Below are positions 11,401-25,000 of a stretch of DNA of 64,000 bases, in pieces. A program made the position numbers and the translations under genes. Numbering within the stretch: position 1 is the first letter of the stretch; each line of letters begins with the position of its first letter. Source of the DNA: Callaeas wilsoni (lineage: Eukaryota > Chordata > Aves > Passeriformes > Callaeidae); NCBI GenBank assembly GCA_013398955.1, contig VWPU01014912.1, positions 310,001-374,000 of the forward strand, in the 5' to 3' direction. The notes under the pieces were generated by a model. That model was not told the origin of the DNA. It worked only from the letters and a program-made list of their open reading frames with translations, and searched no databases.

Positions 11401-14400
11401 TTTGTCATGAGGATAAACTTTGTCTGAAGTTTAAAATAAAGTAATAGCATATTTCACTGCAAAATAAAAATATCACCCACTATCATTACCAGTAATGCAT
11501 ACTGCAGCCATTGGTTTATGCTGCTGAAGGGGTTTTGCAAGACTCTGGCCTTGCTTCCCTTTTTTGATTCACAGGTCAAATCTCAAAAAATCAAAAAGGA
11601 GCAACTACAGTTTGGACTGACTTGAGGGAGCTTGCTTACTGTTTTCCCTTTCACTAGAAAAGCAGCCACAAAGCTGAAGAGGAAAGAAAAAAAGAACAAA
11701 CCACAGAATGGGATCAACTGAAATGTTTTGCTTGGACAGATATATCATGTTTTCCTTTGTGGAGGTTGGATTTTTCCTTGGTTCCCTTGCATTTCTATTT
11801 CTTTAGGCCAACAGGCTTAAACCAACAGTTTCTAACAAGCCGCTGAAATATTTTATGTCAATGTTTTTCTAGTTTTCATTTTTTCTACTCTGGAGGAGAG
11901 TGCTGTTAAAATATATGGATGTCACACCTCCTATACAACAAACAAACCAACTAACTAATCTGAACTACTAAATGTTTGTATGGCTATTAACCATAAGATC
12001 AGAGCATATAATCAGCAAGGAATTGAGGTTCACACACACTCAGTACAAATTCGTTGTATCTGGCAGAGAAAGGACGAACTTACAGTAAGAGTTGTCTTCT
12101 GACACTTCCTCTATATAGTCATTGTCAAGCTTTACTTTCTGTGACCTCTCTTATGGATTTTCTACTACAGCAAGGTTTCCTGAGTCATGTCTAAAAGTCT
12201 ACTAAATATATATTTTTGTTTTTTCTTTGCTACCTGTTGGGAACATGCATAAAATTTAGTCACAGTTGTCTCCAGAAAGAGAGCAGAAGATGTCACATCC
12301 CTTTGACTCTGCCCACATTCATGGCTTAAAAACGGCAATGATTTGGTTTATCTCAACTTGAGGTTCCTAGGTTGGCCAGCCCTTCTCAACCTGAGTATCT
12401 GTAACCCCACAGTAACTCTCAATTTGTTCTTTCAAGACATGGACAATGGTACCTTGCACAGTTCCTCACTCTTTTATGCAGAAACATACTGACCTAAACT
12501 TTCACAAAAGAAATAGATTTAGGTTCAAACCTTGCTCTGCAAAAAGAGGTGAAAAAGGGTTTCTGCTAACACAGTACCTTACCCCTTCCCTACTGACTGA
12601 TCTCAGAACCAATTTAAAGGCTGTTTAGAAGAGAATGATCTCTTTCCTCCTTGTTGAAGTTTTTCCCCTTTGCTGGCAAGAACGCCAGGCAGCCGAGCTA
12701 CAAGCAAGAATGGGATCATCACCATGTAGCTGAGCTGTTGGGAGACTAATCTCTAGCCCTGATTTTTCATCCGAGGAAGGGTGTCTTTTCTGCACAGTGG
12801 AGCAATTTAAGCACAAGTGATAGATTCCATGCAGATAGGAAGGAAAATCATATAATTTTAGTCATCTCCAGTCTCTGTCCGAACTTGTCACCCTGGGCTG
12901 CTTTTTATTCCCCAGAGAGAAGCAGAGAATTTTAGGCATATATTATGTGGTTTTATTTTAGGTGTGTCTTTTGAAACAAAAAATCTTTCAACCTGAATGT
13001 GCTTGTTTCTCTCTACTGACTAAAAAAAACAGTCTGTGATGACTGTCTCAGCTGTGAATATTTACATTTGATCAGATGTACCTAATCCAGGCTGGGTTTC
13101 TGTCATCTTCCTTTCCAAAATAAACTTGCATTTTGTTAAGAAGCCTCTTTCATACGATATCAAAACAAAACCTTTATAAAACCCAGGATGAAAAAAAAAA
13201 ATCAAATTAAACCCTCCTGTTTTTAGACATTCATGTCCTAGAATAGACCCTGATATGTAACCACCACTGTTTGGGCAGCCAGAGGGAGAAACAGACTATA
13301 AACAAAACTGAAACAGATTTTATTGATTTTTCCCCATGCAAGCTAAGCCCCATGCAAAAGCAAAATCAAACACAGAATATCAATAACTAACAACAAGTCA
13401 AGTGCATTTTCAAATTAATTCCCTCTCCATGGTCTAAGGCATTCCTGCAATAAGTCAAATTAAGAAAGATACCTGCAAGTTATGATTTGAAGTGGATTAT
13501 GTCCATTTAAGGATTCATTTTAATAGGTTTTCATGCTGATGACCCTGATAGAATAAAGGAATTTACATTATCCAATAGCTGTTAACCATGTACAGTTCTC
13601 TACTGCCTGTGCATCATAAAGGTAAAATGTTTTCTCTCAGAGAAAAAGAACTACCATGGGGCTTGTACTCTTACTCCAACATCCAACCCCTTTTCCCTGA
13701 GCTTTGTATATACTTTTCCAGCTTACAGAGTTATGGTACCCCATCACATTAGAACTCTGGTTCAAAGACTAGACTCACAATTAGGGTTTATCCAAGCAAG
13801 ATTCTGCAAAAACTGAGGGTAGGTCAGATATATACAAGGAGATACACACTGTGAACAGGAATAGGGTAGGATTTATCTCTCATTAAACTTTGGATATTGA
13901 GTACACCTTCACATGAGCTAGCCAGGCACAAATCCTCTGATTGTTGATCTGCTACTACTAGCTCTTTCCAGCTGGAATGAACCCTAGCCTGGGAGTGCAT
14001 TTTAGGATAGAGCCAGGCTAATACAGCTCATGAGTTGCCCCATCATGACTGTCTTGTTCTTCTAATATATCCTCTCTGTGCACAAAGAAGCTTGTACTGA
14101 GGTGACTTCTTTGTCAGGGACTGGCTTGCTGAAGAATGCCTGACACCGAATAGCTCAAATTGCTATAAAGACACAGTCTTCTTCTGTGAAGTACAGATCC
14201 CTCCAAAACTGCATGAATGGAAAACTTCTGAAGTATTTCATTACAGTCCCAGACTCTGCATTACTTTCTGGGCTGCTTACGTATCTTGCATCTTAAATTC
14301 CCTGGATTTTTTCTTACAAATAAACATCTTAAAGGAAGGACAATTCAATTTACATTTGGTCAGGTTCAAAAGTCACTGTAATTGAATAATAATTTGCCGT

Positions 14401-15179
14401 GAAGTATGGATGTGAGTCCTCATGCTTGCCTCTTGACCTGAAAGGATACGGCTCGTGAAAATGTCTAGCAGATAATTACTGTGAGGCTAACCCTGAGGCT
14501 TGGCTCTTATTCACAGGTCAATCTCTCTAAGATAATTCCCAGGATAATATTACTGAAGAAAACACTCCCCCTGCACAATGCAACACCTGCCTTTGTTGTG
14601 GGACTGGGGATGGAGATGGGGGGTTGAGCTTTATCTGTTTTTCAGTCTCTCCGTTAAGGTTTCCTGTAGGGCAGGGGATGAAAGCAGCAAAAGGGGCGAG
14701 TAAAGGGCAAGTCACCTTGCAACAGTGAACCTGTGGTGATTTTATGTTCGTTACTTGTCAGGGCTATGACCAATCACAGAGTGTGTAGAGATGAGGAAGA
14801 CACAAATTCTCAGACTGTGCAGCAGGACCAGATGTTGCTGTCGGAGAATGGAAGGGGACTGGTTTCAGTTCATGAAGTATGTGCTAGCCCAAAAACACTA
14901 ACAAATGAGCCTTGCCAGAGCATATAATCCTTTTCTGGGCATAGGATTATGCACATCTTGTATCATTAGTAGGAACTCATCTTTTTAAGTCTAGACAACT
15001 CTGTAAAGAGATTGGCATGCTTCTATTTTGACTGCCAGCAAACCACTTCTCTTTATGAATTCTGCTGCAGGTGACCAAGAAGAAAAATAAACGTGCTGAA
15101 AAGTTATCTCAGAAGATCGTTTAAAATCATTGTTAGGTCTTCTTTTTGTCAATATACTTCCAGGACTGAGGGGGAGAAG
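8446..15179. other. Long repeat-poor non-coding stretch
   Basis: About 6.7 kb with no CR1 copy or gene that I can recognise. It contains A/T-rich segments (10675-11200, 13150-13400). The largest reading frame is 118 codons at 10212-10568; it overlaps frames on the other strand and has no recognisable domain. I see no splice-linked exon series. Confidence 0.55.
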
Positions 15180-15291
15180 TCATAGAATCGTAGAATCATT
15201 TAGGTTTGGAAAAGACCTCTAAGACAAATGAGTCCAACTATTAACCCAGCACTGCCAAGTCCACCACCAAACCATGTCCCCAAGCACCACA
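15180..15291 (-). mobile_element. CR1 LINE 3' fragment, short
   Basis: Minus-strand CR1 3' end of about 110 bases. It opens with 'tcatagaatcgtagaatc', followed by 'atttaggtttggaaaagacc' and 'cagcactgccaagtccacc', and ends at 'ccaagcacca'. Same group as the copies at 8262 and 61376. Strongly 5'-truncated. Confidence 0.93.
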
Positions 15292-15485
15292 GCAAGTGTA
15301 CAATTCTGTGTATGTATGTGTTACAGCACATATCTATAGGCAGGTATGTATCGTACCTTAGGCAAGGTCAGGATGTTCCTGGGACTTCTGCTGCAAGGTA
15401 TGTGAGCATGGGACAGATCAGGTCACAATCATGAACGAGGGATAGGGGTGAGCCCAACATGCTTTATTCCCCTCACAGAAACCCG
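15292..15485. other. Short spacer between two LINE fragments
   Basis: Contains 'tgtgtatgtatgtg', a small TATG-type run at about 15308-15321. Nothing else recognised. Confidence 0.5.
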
Positions 15486-15700
15486 GGGCCATAAAAGATC
15501 TCTAGAGGTCATCTAGTTCATCCCCTTGCCCCAAGGCAGACTTAACTACAGGGAGGTCATGCCTGACAGATGTTTGTTTAACTTGCTCTCAGAATGATGG
15601 AAACTCCACAACCACTGCAGATAATCTGTGCCTGGTCTTAAGTGTCCTCATCACTAAAAATCTTCCCTTCCCAGCGTTAGAAATCCACCCTTGCTCTTGG
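15486..15700 (-). mobile_element. Ancient CR1-clade LINE fragment
   Basis: Minus-strand match to the 3' part of an old CR1-like LINE. On the plus strand it reads 'ctagaggtcatctagttca' (15502), 'cctgacagatgtttgttta' (about 15562), then 'gatggaaactccacaacc' (15596) and 'aaatcttcccttcc'. Order and spacing agree with the ancient family. The copy is strongly diverged and lies about 200 bases from a younger CR1 insertion of the same orientation. Confidence 0.6.
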
Positions 15701-15896
15701 AAGACAAGAAGGAGGAAAGAGCAACAACAGGAAAATGTACAAGCGTGAAAAAAAATTAAGATCTAAGGGAGAAAAAAGGGAATAAAAGAAAAAAAACCTA
15801 CAGGGGTCCATGGATTGATTTGCATTAGTTCAAAATTTTGCAACTGTGAAAGCAGTGCTGAAGGGGAAGTCTAGTGGTCTCAGTGCCAGCAGTAAG

Positions 15897-15916
15897 AATA
15901 ATAATTAATAATAATT
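15897..15916. repeat. Imperfect (AAT)n tract
   Basis: Seen as repeated 'aataat' and 'taataataat' units in a short AT-only stretch. Confidence 0.7.
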
Positions 15917-16866
15917 ATGCATCTGGTCAAAGGACAATGGTACAGTAAGGTTACATGATCAGTAACACAGAGGAGTGATGGGAAAAGGTATGCAAGGGTC
16001 TTAATTAATGCCACTTAAATGGCTATTAATAATGTATGATTAACTACTAAAATATTAATATCTTCCATTACTTTCTTTTACTTTGCCATACTGCACAGCA
16101 GGCAAAAACATCATCTCTGCCTATAATAGTATATATGTAAAAGTTGTTGGTAGATTTATCAATCCTGTATTGAAAGACACGAGCCCTGAAGTTCCAATTT
16201 TAATTTTTACAGATCTCTTTAATTCCACTTGTGTTAATTATGTCTTTCAGCACTTTAGCTAAAAGAACTGGAAGTATCTTAACTACTTACTATACTCATT
16301 AGTATTTTTTTGTATTGTTTCTTGTTTTGCTTCCAATATTTTTAGAAAATACAGTTGAATGAAGTGGTTTGTTCTACAATAGCAACATAGTGTGGAACAA
16401 CTCCAAAAGACAGGTTTTAAATTGGAAACATTTGCAAAAGAGGAAACCAGCTATCAGTCTCGAGTTACTACTACTGTAACTGGAAACAACTTTACAACTA
16501 CATTTGTATAATTCACATTATTTTGCCAACACTTTGAAGCTACACTTTCTTCCCTCATTTCTTTAGTCAGCAAGAAACGGTTGTTAAAGGCACCTTTAAA
16601 AAAAAAATGGAACTGTCAAGATGTGGCTTTGAAATCTTTGAAAAGACGCCTGTAACGTATAATGTGCTATAAGCACGTCTATTAAATCATGGCTCTTGTG
16701 GTTCTAACACAGAAATACCAGAAAAGAATTCTTTTCACATAGGATCAGTAGCTACACAATAATGGGAAACACTTGGACTGAAAGGTAAAAGTTGGCTAAA
16801 GTAAGCTCCTTCCCATCTGCTTGTTATCAGCAGTTATAGGAGGAGAGCAGGTGACCCATAAATATC

Positions 16867-16880
16867 TTTTTTTTTTTCTT
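16867..16880. repeat. Poly-T tract
   Basis: Run of eleven T, then C and further T. Confidence 0.9.
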
Positions 16881-18337
16881 TAACTGACAGGCTTGTGTTT
16901 GGGACTGGGTGACAATGAAGGGTCTTGTTTTAATTTATAGATATTGTCCAGGAATTCAAAATTAAATTGCAGCTCTTAGTAAAGGAAAGAGGAATGATGG
17001 GAGAAACTGAAATTATTTTCCCATGTTAGAATTAAGAAAAAAGTTGAAAAAAATTAAGTTCTCAGAATTTGCCAGGCATTTGCTAGAAAATAGAAGCAGC
17101 CTGAAGTCAATAGAGGAATTGATCAATTAACTTCCCCTGTCCCGAATAAATGAAATGCAAAGAAAAGTAAAAGTACTGGAAAAGACATGAAGAGAAAGAC
17201 TTTGGGTGCACAAATAAATCCAAGAGGAGAAAACAGACATCAAAGCATGCTCTATTTAGTACTGAAAGGCACAAATCAAGGATTGAAAGGTAAAGCTAAA
17301 CATGTTCACACTAAGAAAAAGTGTGAATTAGATATTAATAGTGAATGCACTTAACCACTGAAGTACAGTTGTGTGGTGGGATCTCAGTCTCTTAACATGC
17401 TCGGTGCATCTTCAGAAGATAAGAGTTGTCCATAGAAGTTGCTAGGCTCCAGCTGAGAATGAATGCAATTCCATCACCTCCATTAAATGGGAGGTCAAGG
17501 TGGAAGAGCTAATGGTTTCCGTGACCTCAAAAATCTTTGAGATTATGAAACCATTAAATTAGGTTACTGATCTAATTGTCCGGGTCACTTGGAGTTGTGG
17601 GGATTTTACACAGGCTTTTAATTTAATATATGACTTACTATAGTTGAGATAGATACAATAATTAACCTTTAGTTATTTTTCAAGACACAGCTTCTCTACA
17701 AACAAGGGATTTTTGCAGATTGTAAGTGTTGGCTGGCATTAAGTAACTAGAATTTGAAAAAAACCCTTCAAAATCCCTTAAAGCCATTCTCTACACTACA
17801 TCCTCTTTTAAATATTTTGTCATCAAGAACATTAGTGAATTGCTAAAGCAATTAAATATTTGTTAATTAGCAATAAAGAAAAATCAACTTATGTAATTAT
17901 AAGTGAATTAAAAACAATGGAATTAATTATTAATACTAAAGATTGGCATTCTTCCCAGAGCTGTAGGTTTAATTTTACTTGTCTTTTTAAAGCTGAATTC
18001 CTCCTCTGCAATACATCCAGCAAAATTATTGATGCTTGTTTTGTAACCAAGCATTGTGCAGAGGAAGGAAACATGGAGCATTCCTGCAGCTATATGCCTT
18101 GTGCCCTAACCCAGTGAATACAGTGATTCAAATTTAACATTCAGGTTCTAGGACAGATGTTTCTCAAGAACAAAGGAAAAACTTAACTAAACCAAATTTT
18201 TAAGGAACCTCAGAGAGTCTAGACATGAGATTATACTCATAAATAATCTACTGAACCATTAGGGCAAACTTGTTGTAAATAAGCTTTTCCACTTAAATAA
18301 AAGTAAGACCAACCTGTAAAATTAAGGCTTAGATATT

Positions 18338-18460
18338 GAGCTCCCCAGGGAAGTGGACACATCACCAAGCCTTCGAGAGCTCAAGAAGCATTTGAACAAT
18401 GTTACCAGGCACATTTTATAATTCTTGGGGTTGTCCTGTGCAGGATCAGTGTTTTAGTCT
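18338..18460 (+). mobile_element. CR1 LINE internal 3' UTR fragment lacking its 3' tail
   Basis: Plus-strand piece of the same CR1 group as the copy at 38664. It shows 'gctccccagggaagtgg', 'catcaccaagcc' and 'attcttggggttgtcctgtg'. The match dissolves after about 18455 and no ATTCTATG tail follows. CR1 insertions normally keep the 3' end, so the tail was probably lost by later deletion or decay. Confidence 0.82.
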
Positions 18461-21228
18461 GTCCCATCAAACAGCCTTTAAAGTCAAACACGGTCCTAAT
18501 CACCCTAATTTTCATGATTGTCCAGGCCAGTTCATCTTCGAGAATTGATTTGTCACTGTGAATTGAAAGTGTGATTAGAATAACAAGTATAGAGTCTGCA
18601 TGCTATTGCTTCATGACAGAGTAGCATCTGATTTGTCAATATTCCCTTCTTGTGCTGGTCTGGTGCTCATTTAGTACACATGTAAAACAGAAAGTTAGAA
18701 AAGACCAACAGAATTGCTCTTTCATTGGAACAAAGAGTCATTACTATAAACCAAGAGTGCCCAGGCTGATGCCTGTGTCTCTGCAACTCAGGTCATCAGC
18801 CTGAACACCTTTCCCACGGTAGTAATGGTATTTCCTCAGGGATCAGTTTCCATCACCAGTGCCTGTACTGCTTCCACACCTTCCTAAAGGAGCGTCTGTG
18901 GGCAACTGAAGGAACAAAGTGTTGGCTCCAAGGAGTCATGATTAGACAGTGACCAGGAGAAAAGGTCAAGGATATGAACTGCCAGGATTAACACAGGTTT
19001 AATTAAAAAGGAGCCTGTTAAACAGAAGGTGAAAGTAGGTGTTCCATTGCTTTATCTTGGTGTAATCCATGTACTTATTTATTGAAAAGCAGCTTCTGAA
19101 CATGGGTAGAAATTCAGCTTCTCTTTTCCCTGAGTGCCCACAACCATGCTCCCACAGTTCCTACCATCTCCTTACCATCTCTTCATTTCAGCACTAGTCT
19201 TGCTCTACTTGCCATTTCCCTCTCTTTTGTTTGCCTTCACTCTTACTCCTCTTTTCTGTGCTGTCCCTCCTGCTCAGATATATTTTTTCATCCATTATTT
19301 TACTAATTAATCTCTATCAGGTCTGCCTTCATCATTTTTTGATGGCCAGCAGTGCTATGGATCTGATGCCTTTCACTATGTCCCCTGCCTGTCAGCAGCA
19401 CTAAGGTATGAAGCTTGATGAAATAAAACCTAACCTGCTGATAGGCCTGGCCAGGCAGTGGTTTCATACAATTAAATACTTACTCAGATTCAGATCTGTC
19501 ATGGTTTGCAACCAGTCAAATCCCAATGCCACTCTGTCCTTTACACATAGTTACGTAGTTCTCTCCTTAACAACAGCAGAACAGGGATGTGGCTGTATGT
19601 ATTTCCATGGCAAAATATATGTTGCCTTGCTAAAAGCATCTTAGTCTCTCTCTATAGAGCATGGTGCCATGGTGTTTCAATGTAGCCCAAATATTCATCC
19701 TGAATCCTGAAAGAACTACTTTTTAAAATTTTTTTCTTTTTTTTTTTTTTATTGGCAAAACAATTATGCAGCTGTGGTTCTAAACAATTATAAAATGGAT
19801 GTGGAGCTAAAGCTCCCTGATGAGGTAACAGGACTGTGTTGTACCATCATTGCCTTCTTTCCTGCATTGTGCAGAACCATTATTTGAGGCTTTAAAAAGC
19901 CAAGACCATACTTCTTTACCTACATGCCTTGGTCAATTCTGAGGGCAGTTAGTTACCTGTATGGCTATAGTTTTACAGAACTCAGTTTTTGATTAAACTC
20001 ATTTATGAGTGTCAGAATTCTTGGCATCTCATTTCCTTTACAACAGGGGAAGAACAGCAGCAGTGGCATAAGGCATACTTATGCTGGTAGCCAATTATTC
20101 CCATTGGGAAGAGATATATGGCTTCACTTACAGTTGTATGATGGAAGCACCACACCTATGGAAGGCAGAGAACTCTTAGTCAAAATGCACTAACCATGGT
20201 CTCACCTAGGTTTTTCCTGGTCAAACCATGAAAGAATGGTCCATTTATTTTATGACAAAGTCTGAAAATCAGCAGAAATTGGCAGGGTCACTGTGAATAC
20301 ACAGTGAACACACACTCAATTCCACACTGGTATTAAAAAGTTGAACATATGAGTGACTAGGGGAGAAAAAAAAAGGTGTTCTAGTTTTCACTCTAAAACC
20401 AAATAGTATTTTCTTAATATTTTGTTGTGACATTTGACTTAAGCCAGTTTTTTTCCCTTGGAAATTTCTGTCTTCTCAAGCATCTTGAGCAAAACAGACC
20501 TAATGATGTCCAGCTAACTATCCTTGCTGATATTCAAACCTGATGAAATTTTAAGTCTTTCTGTGTCCTTGATTTTTGTATGTTTTTAAAGACCTTCTGA
20601 AGACTTCACATTTATTCACATCTCCACTCATGAACAAAGAGAAGAGAGAACACAAACCTCAGAACTTGAGAACCTCCTAGCAAAATATCTGCCCATGCTC
20701 TGTTATTCAACTCTACGCTGCAGTAGGAACATGCAGGCTTTATGTGTGCTGAACCCATCCGTCAGTCTGGCTCCCTGTACATCAACAGCCCAGAAAATGG
20801 TGTGCCATACATCACCACCAGATCCTGAAAAACGGCACCTGTTCAATATCAGTGTCCAATCTCCTGAGTTAAAAAACACATTCAGGGATTTATTATTATT
20901 TCACAAATGTTGTTTATTAATCTAGTGGGCTATAATGTTTGAATTTAAAATTAATTCTTCTACCTCATATGATTATTAATAGAAAATGCCGTCATCAAAG
21001 ATACTGTTGCACGGGTTGGAAAGAAAATCATTTCTCTATGCATAATAATTCTTCTGCTGAAGATGCTCAGTAATTCTTTGACCTACACATACTTTCACCT
21101 ATTGTTACACAACCTGCACGAGGTACTTCAGCTGGATCTTTATGAACTCCTGTTTAAGTTGTGTACCAAAGGTTTAAAATAGCAGCTAAAGCCAGGTGTG
21201 AAGTAGTGTGAGGTTAACTGAGTATGAC
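18461..21228. other. Non-coding DNA
   Basis: No recognisable gene or element. Contains the T-rich tract at 19729-19750. Reading frames (78 codons at 19408-19644, 76 at 20695-20925) have no recognisable domains. Confidence 0.55.
19729..19750. repeat. Poly-T tract
   Basis: Twenty-two bases of T broken by one C, in a T-rich context. A minus-strand retrotransposon poly-A tail would look like this, but I see no element body next to it. Confidence 0.9.
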
Positions 21229-21381
21229 AAACCACAGAATTTCAGAATGATATAGGTTGGGGAGGGACCTTAAAGACCATCTAGTTCCAGCACCCCTGCC
21301 ATGGGCAAGGATACATTCCACTACACCAGCTTGTTCTAAGTCCTGTTCAACATGGCCTTGAACACTTCCAGGGATGGCAAA
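21229..21381 (-). mobile_element. CR1 LINE 3' fragment
   Basis: Minus-strand CR1. It has a degraded tail ('cacagaatttcagaatg'), then 'gggagggaccttaaagacc', 'ccctgccatgggcaagg', 'cattccactacaccagc' and 'ccttgaacacttccagg'. It belongs to the 'ggtcccttccaaccc' group, like the copies at 40141 and 62496, and contains 3' UTR only. Confidence 0.92.
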
Positions 21382-22003
21382 TGAAGTATAATAGCTCCTA
21401 GGTAAGTGTAGCACAACTGATTACAGGAACACCAGCAAATGTAAAATAGCTTAATGTTTCACTCCACAATGAAATGGAAATGAATGGCAAAGTCAGTAGG
21501 AAATATTACTACATATTTTTATACATGTCCTAAACTTGATGTTTGAAAAGTACTGGGCATATAACTAAAACACTACAAATTTCAGCTAAAACATTGGGAA
21601 CTGCTAGAAATATCATCACCACTTAATGGAAAGGGAACATCAAACGTCCAAAGGTTAAGTATATCCTTATTTTGAGTCTGATTTATTGTAGAGAAAAGGC
21701 AAATTAATTGTCTGATGATTTTAGAGTTTGCAGTATCTGGAATCTATTTTTAAAACTTATTAGTAATAGGGTAAATATGATTTCAAAAAGCATCTTCTCA
21801 ATATACTCCAGGATCTTTTTTGCATATGCTTTTTGAAGCTTTTCTCATGTTCTTGCCCCTTGCACCTATTAATATAGACTTTGCAATTTATCTATCTTTA
21901 TCAGCACAAAAATGCAAGGATTGAAAGAGAAGAGTTCCACAATATCCTAGTTAAGATACCAACTTGTGATTTGTTTGTGTCCTTCCAGACAGATGTCAAT
22001 TAA

Positions 22004-22036
22004 AAGAAAAAAAGGGTGGAAAAGGGGGGGAAAAGC
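22004..22036. repeat. A/G-rich low-complexity tract
   Basis: Mostly A and G with a run of G at about 22025-22031, on the plus strand. Confidence 0.8.
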
Positions 22037-25000
22037 AACAATAGCACAGGATTGATTGACAAGTGCTATCATAGAAGATTTCCCTCAAATATTTTATGAA
22101 AAGGACACTGGATTTCATTAAATTCTGTTTTCAAAAGCCATCTCTACTGAAAAGAATGCATTCAGAGGAATTAACTGTTTCTGTCCTGCAGATCACGTAC
22201 CAAATTCAGAGTTCACCTTCCTGTGGCAGAAGGCCTCCTTCCCACCTGCCCTATCTGCAATAGTAAGATAAGAAGCAGGTTAAAAGGTCTTGCATCCTTA
22301 TTATATGCAAAGGATAAAGGTATTTTTACAGGGCTGGGTGCATTTTTAAATATCAAGTTAACATACATAATTTCTTTACCTGCTGATATACTGAGGATTG
22401 TGCTATCTAGCCACACAGGTGTTGAAAAAAAATTACTCAGAAAACGGCTTTAAAGATCTATTTTGCAAGCTTCACAGTAAATCTTCTCCCTGTGAAAACC
22501 TCCTTAACTATTCTAATGGCATGAAACTTCAAATCTCTCCTATCAGCTGAAGGCCACCAAAGTGCAGTGAAAGTTGACACAGCAGAAGATCGTGGCTCAG
22601 ACAATCCTTTGCCCCAAATATCCTTCACCCCGTATTTGTGGACATTTTACTAAAATACAGTGAATTAGGACTCATGAAGTAGGTGTGAATTTGGAGAGGC
22701 AAGAGAAAACCTTTCAAGGGGCATCTCACACAGCCATAGCAGCCGGAGCCACCAAAAATGGCACAGACCAGATACAAAGAAGACAATATAGTGTGCAACA
22801 GAGCAGCGGCCAAGAGAAGAACAGTTTGACTACCTAGATCCAACTGCAGGAAAACCTGAGAAGAATATGCAATTTAGGAATCCTACTGTTGTGAGGGCTG
22901 AAGAGCCTGAAATTGCTGTTCTGGCTCAATGCAGAGTTACTTGTGAGAACAGGATAGATATAATGGATATTACGGAGACTTCTTCGCAAAACTCAGTCCT
23001 GATACACACACTGGTGGCTTCCTACCTACAATCCTGCCTTCTTTTAGTGCAGAAACAAGAAGACAAGCAGAAAAATGTGCTTCCCCCACTCACGGCACAG
23101 GTAGGAAAAGGAAGCAAGGATAAAAGGATGGAACTGAGTGGAGATGAGAAAGCTAGGAGCAGATGGCAGGAAAATTCCAGAGTATGTAAGTGTTGTCTGC
23201 ATGATCTGTCAGCTGGCTGTCTTGCTTCACATTGAAGCAAATCACATTGCTTTTTGGGAGAAAAAATTAAAAATGGGAGAAGCCATTTGGCCCATATCTT
23301 GACTCTTCAGGCAGTTTGGATTTGTCTGCTGTGTCCATCACATTGCTGTTATGAACAGCCTGAGTTGAGGACACTGAAGGATTAACCTCCCCCTTAACAG
23401 GGATGTTCTGAAGTGACTGATGACAGTTCCCTTCGCTGTTCATGTACAGCAAGTGCAATGACATTACACATGAAGAGAGCTTGCAAGGATGGGAAAGTCT
23501 CCAGCTAGGAATCTCATCCCACTACTTTACATGGGTGTATCTAGTGCAGAAAAGACAGTGCTAAATCCCCACTATAAAAGCGGTAACTTGGAGAAAAGGA
23601 ACATCAGCTAATGTTTAGCTGAAGCTAAATATGAATGTCAGCAAATTCATCTGACCTCTTCTCACACTGTTTCAAAGGGCTGTCAGAGAAGGTGGCCTTG
23701 TCCTTCACTCTTGGAAGCAGAAGAAAAACACCCTGCACCACTAAGACATCCAAAGCTATAGAGATGTCTTTGGGCAGATTTTAGTTTGAACTTTCAGCTT
23801 TGATGGCCTTCCTTCCTAGAATTGCAAAATAATTTGGGTTTGATCAGCACATCTGGAGACCTGTAGTCAAACCTCCATCTCAAAAGCAGGTCCAGATGTA
23901 TTAGGTGGTTCAAGAACTTGTCCCACTACTTGAAAGTCACTACATATAGATATTACCCAACTTTCCTGGTCAACCTGTTCAAACATCTGATTACCTTCAT
24001 GTGGAAAATCTTCAAAAAATTTGTTAGCCATTTTTCCTTTTTTAACCACTCTGCACCTATTATACAACTTTTTTTTCTCACAGATTGAAGTCACTGATAG
24101 TGACTTCAAACCAGAAGCTAGCACAGTGACAGTCTTTAAATTACTTTATAAATATTCAGTTTCTAAAGATGATTTTGGTTTCTAGGAGAGCTCTGTGCCT
24201 CTCTTCACATACTGTAGTTCTCCCAAGAGGTTTATGTCTGAGATAAATATTACTATGCAAATCACCAAATATGTTTTGTTTTGTCCCAGGTCTAAAAACA
24301 AAATCAGATTTATCTGCCAGTTTTCTGGCATTCTATGCCTTTCCCAAGTCCTGATAAATTATCATGCAGCAATGTCAACCATTCATTATAGAAATGATCC
24401 ATGTCTAATGAAACAGATACTGTATTTCTATATTCCAGGGTACTGGAAATTAGTTTGCATAGTGGAGGCTGCAAGGATCTGAGGATATCACCTACTCCCA
24501 TCCTGGGCCCATTTTCTGGAAAGAATGCATCATTAAGGGAAAAAAAAATATAATAAAACCATGCATCTGCTAAGGGGTATTTTTATTCTATTTATCTCAA
24601 TGTCCGTTATGAATGTCAGGCAATCTCATTAATTTCATTGTATAAATGGGTGGGATAGACTGATATAATCTATCAAACCCTTGCAAATCCAGAGTAGATG
24701 TAAGATTACCACAGCTCAGCCCTGTGTTCTCTACACTAGGCCACACCACTGCCCTTAACTTTTGACTGCTGAGCAGGACCCAAAACTGAAATGTGATCAC
24801 AGAGAGAACAAACCATATAGGATACAGCGTGTGAAATAAGGGCATAGTCGGGTGACTATTTCTGATCATCTCCTGTGTCTCCTTTGATAGCAACAGAGAT
24901 GAGCCCTGACATAGAGCAACAAGTGCTTTATTTTGTAGTGTGCTGATTTGCAGTCTAGGTAACTTGAAGGACTGTCAGAAGTGTCAGAAGAAAATGTCAA

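Larger units (their letters stand above)
15701..18337. other. Non-coding DNA with A/T-rich low-complexity tracts
   Basis: Holds an A/G-rich tract (15745-15800), an (AAT)-like stretch (15897-15916) and a T run (16867-16880). The 85-codon frame at 17860-18117 shows no domain. The part around 17490-17660 reads as unusually non-repetitive and is noted among the findings. Confidence 0.5.

Noticed and set aside
12519..12534. T-arm-like 'aggttcaaacct'
   Set aside because: No acceptor stem, anticodon arm or box A spacing for a tRNA gene around it.
19729..19750. Poly-T as a minus-strand processed pseudogene tail
   Set aside because: No mRNA-like body or target-site duplication recognised beside it.
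22867..23235. 122-codon plus-strand open frame
   Set aside because: No recognisable domain; a frame on the opposite strand overlaps it. Treated as chance.
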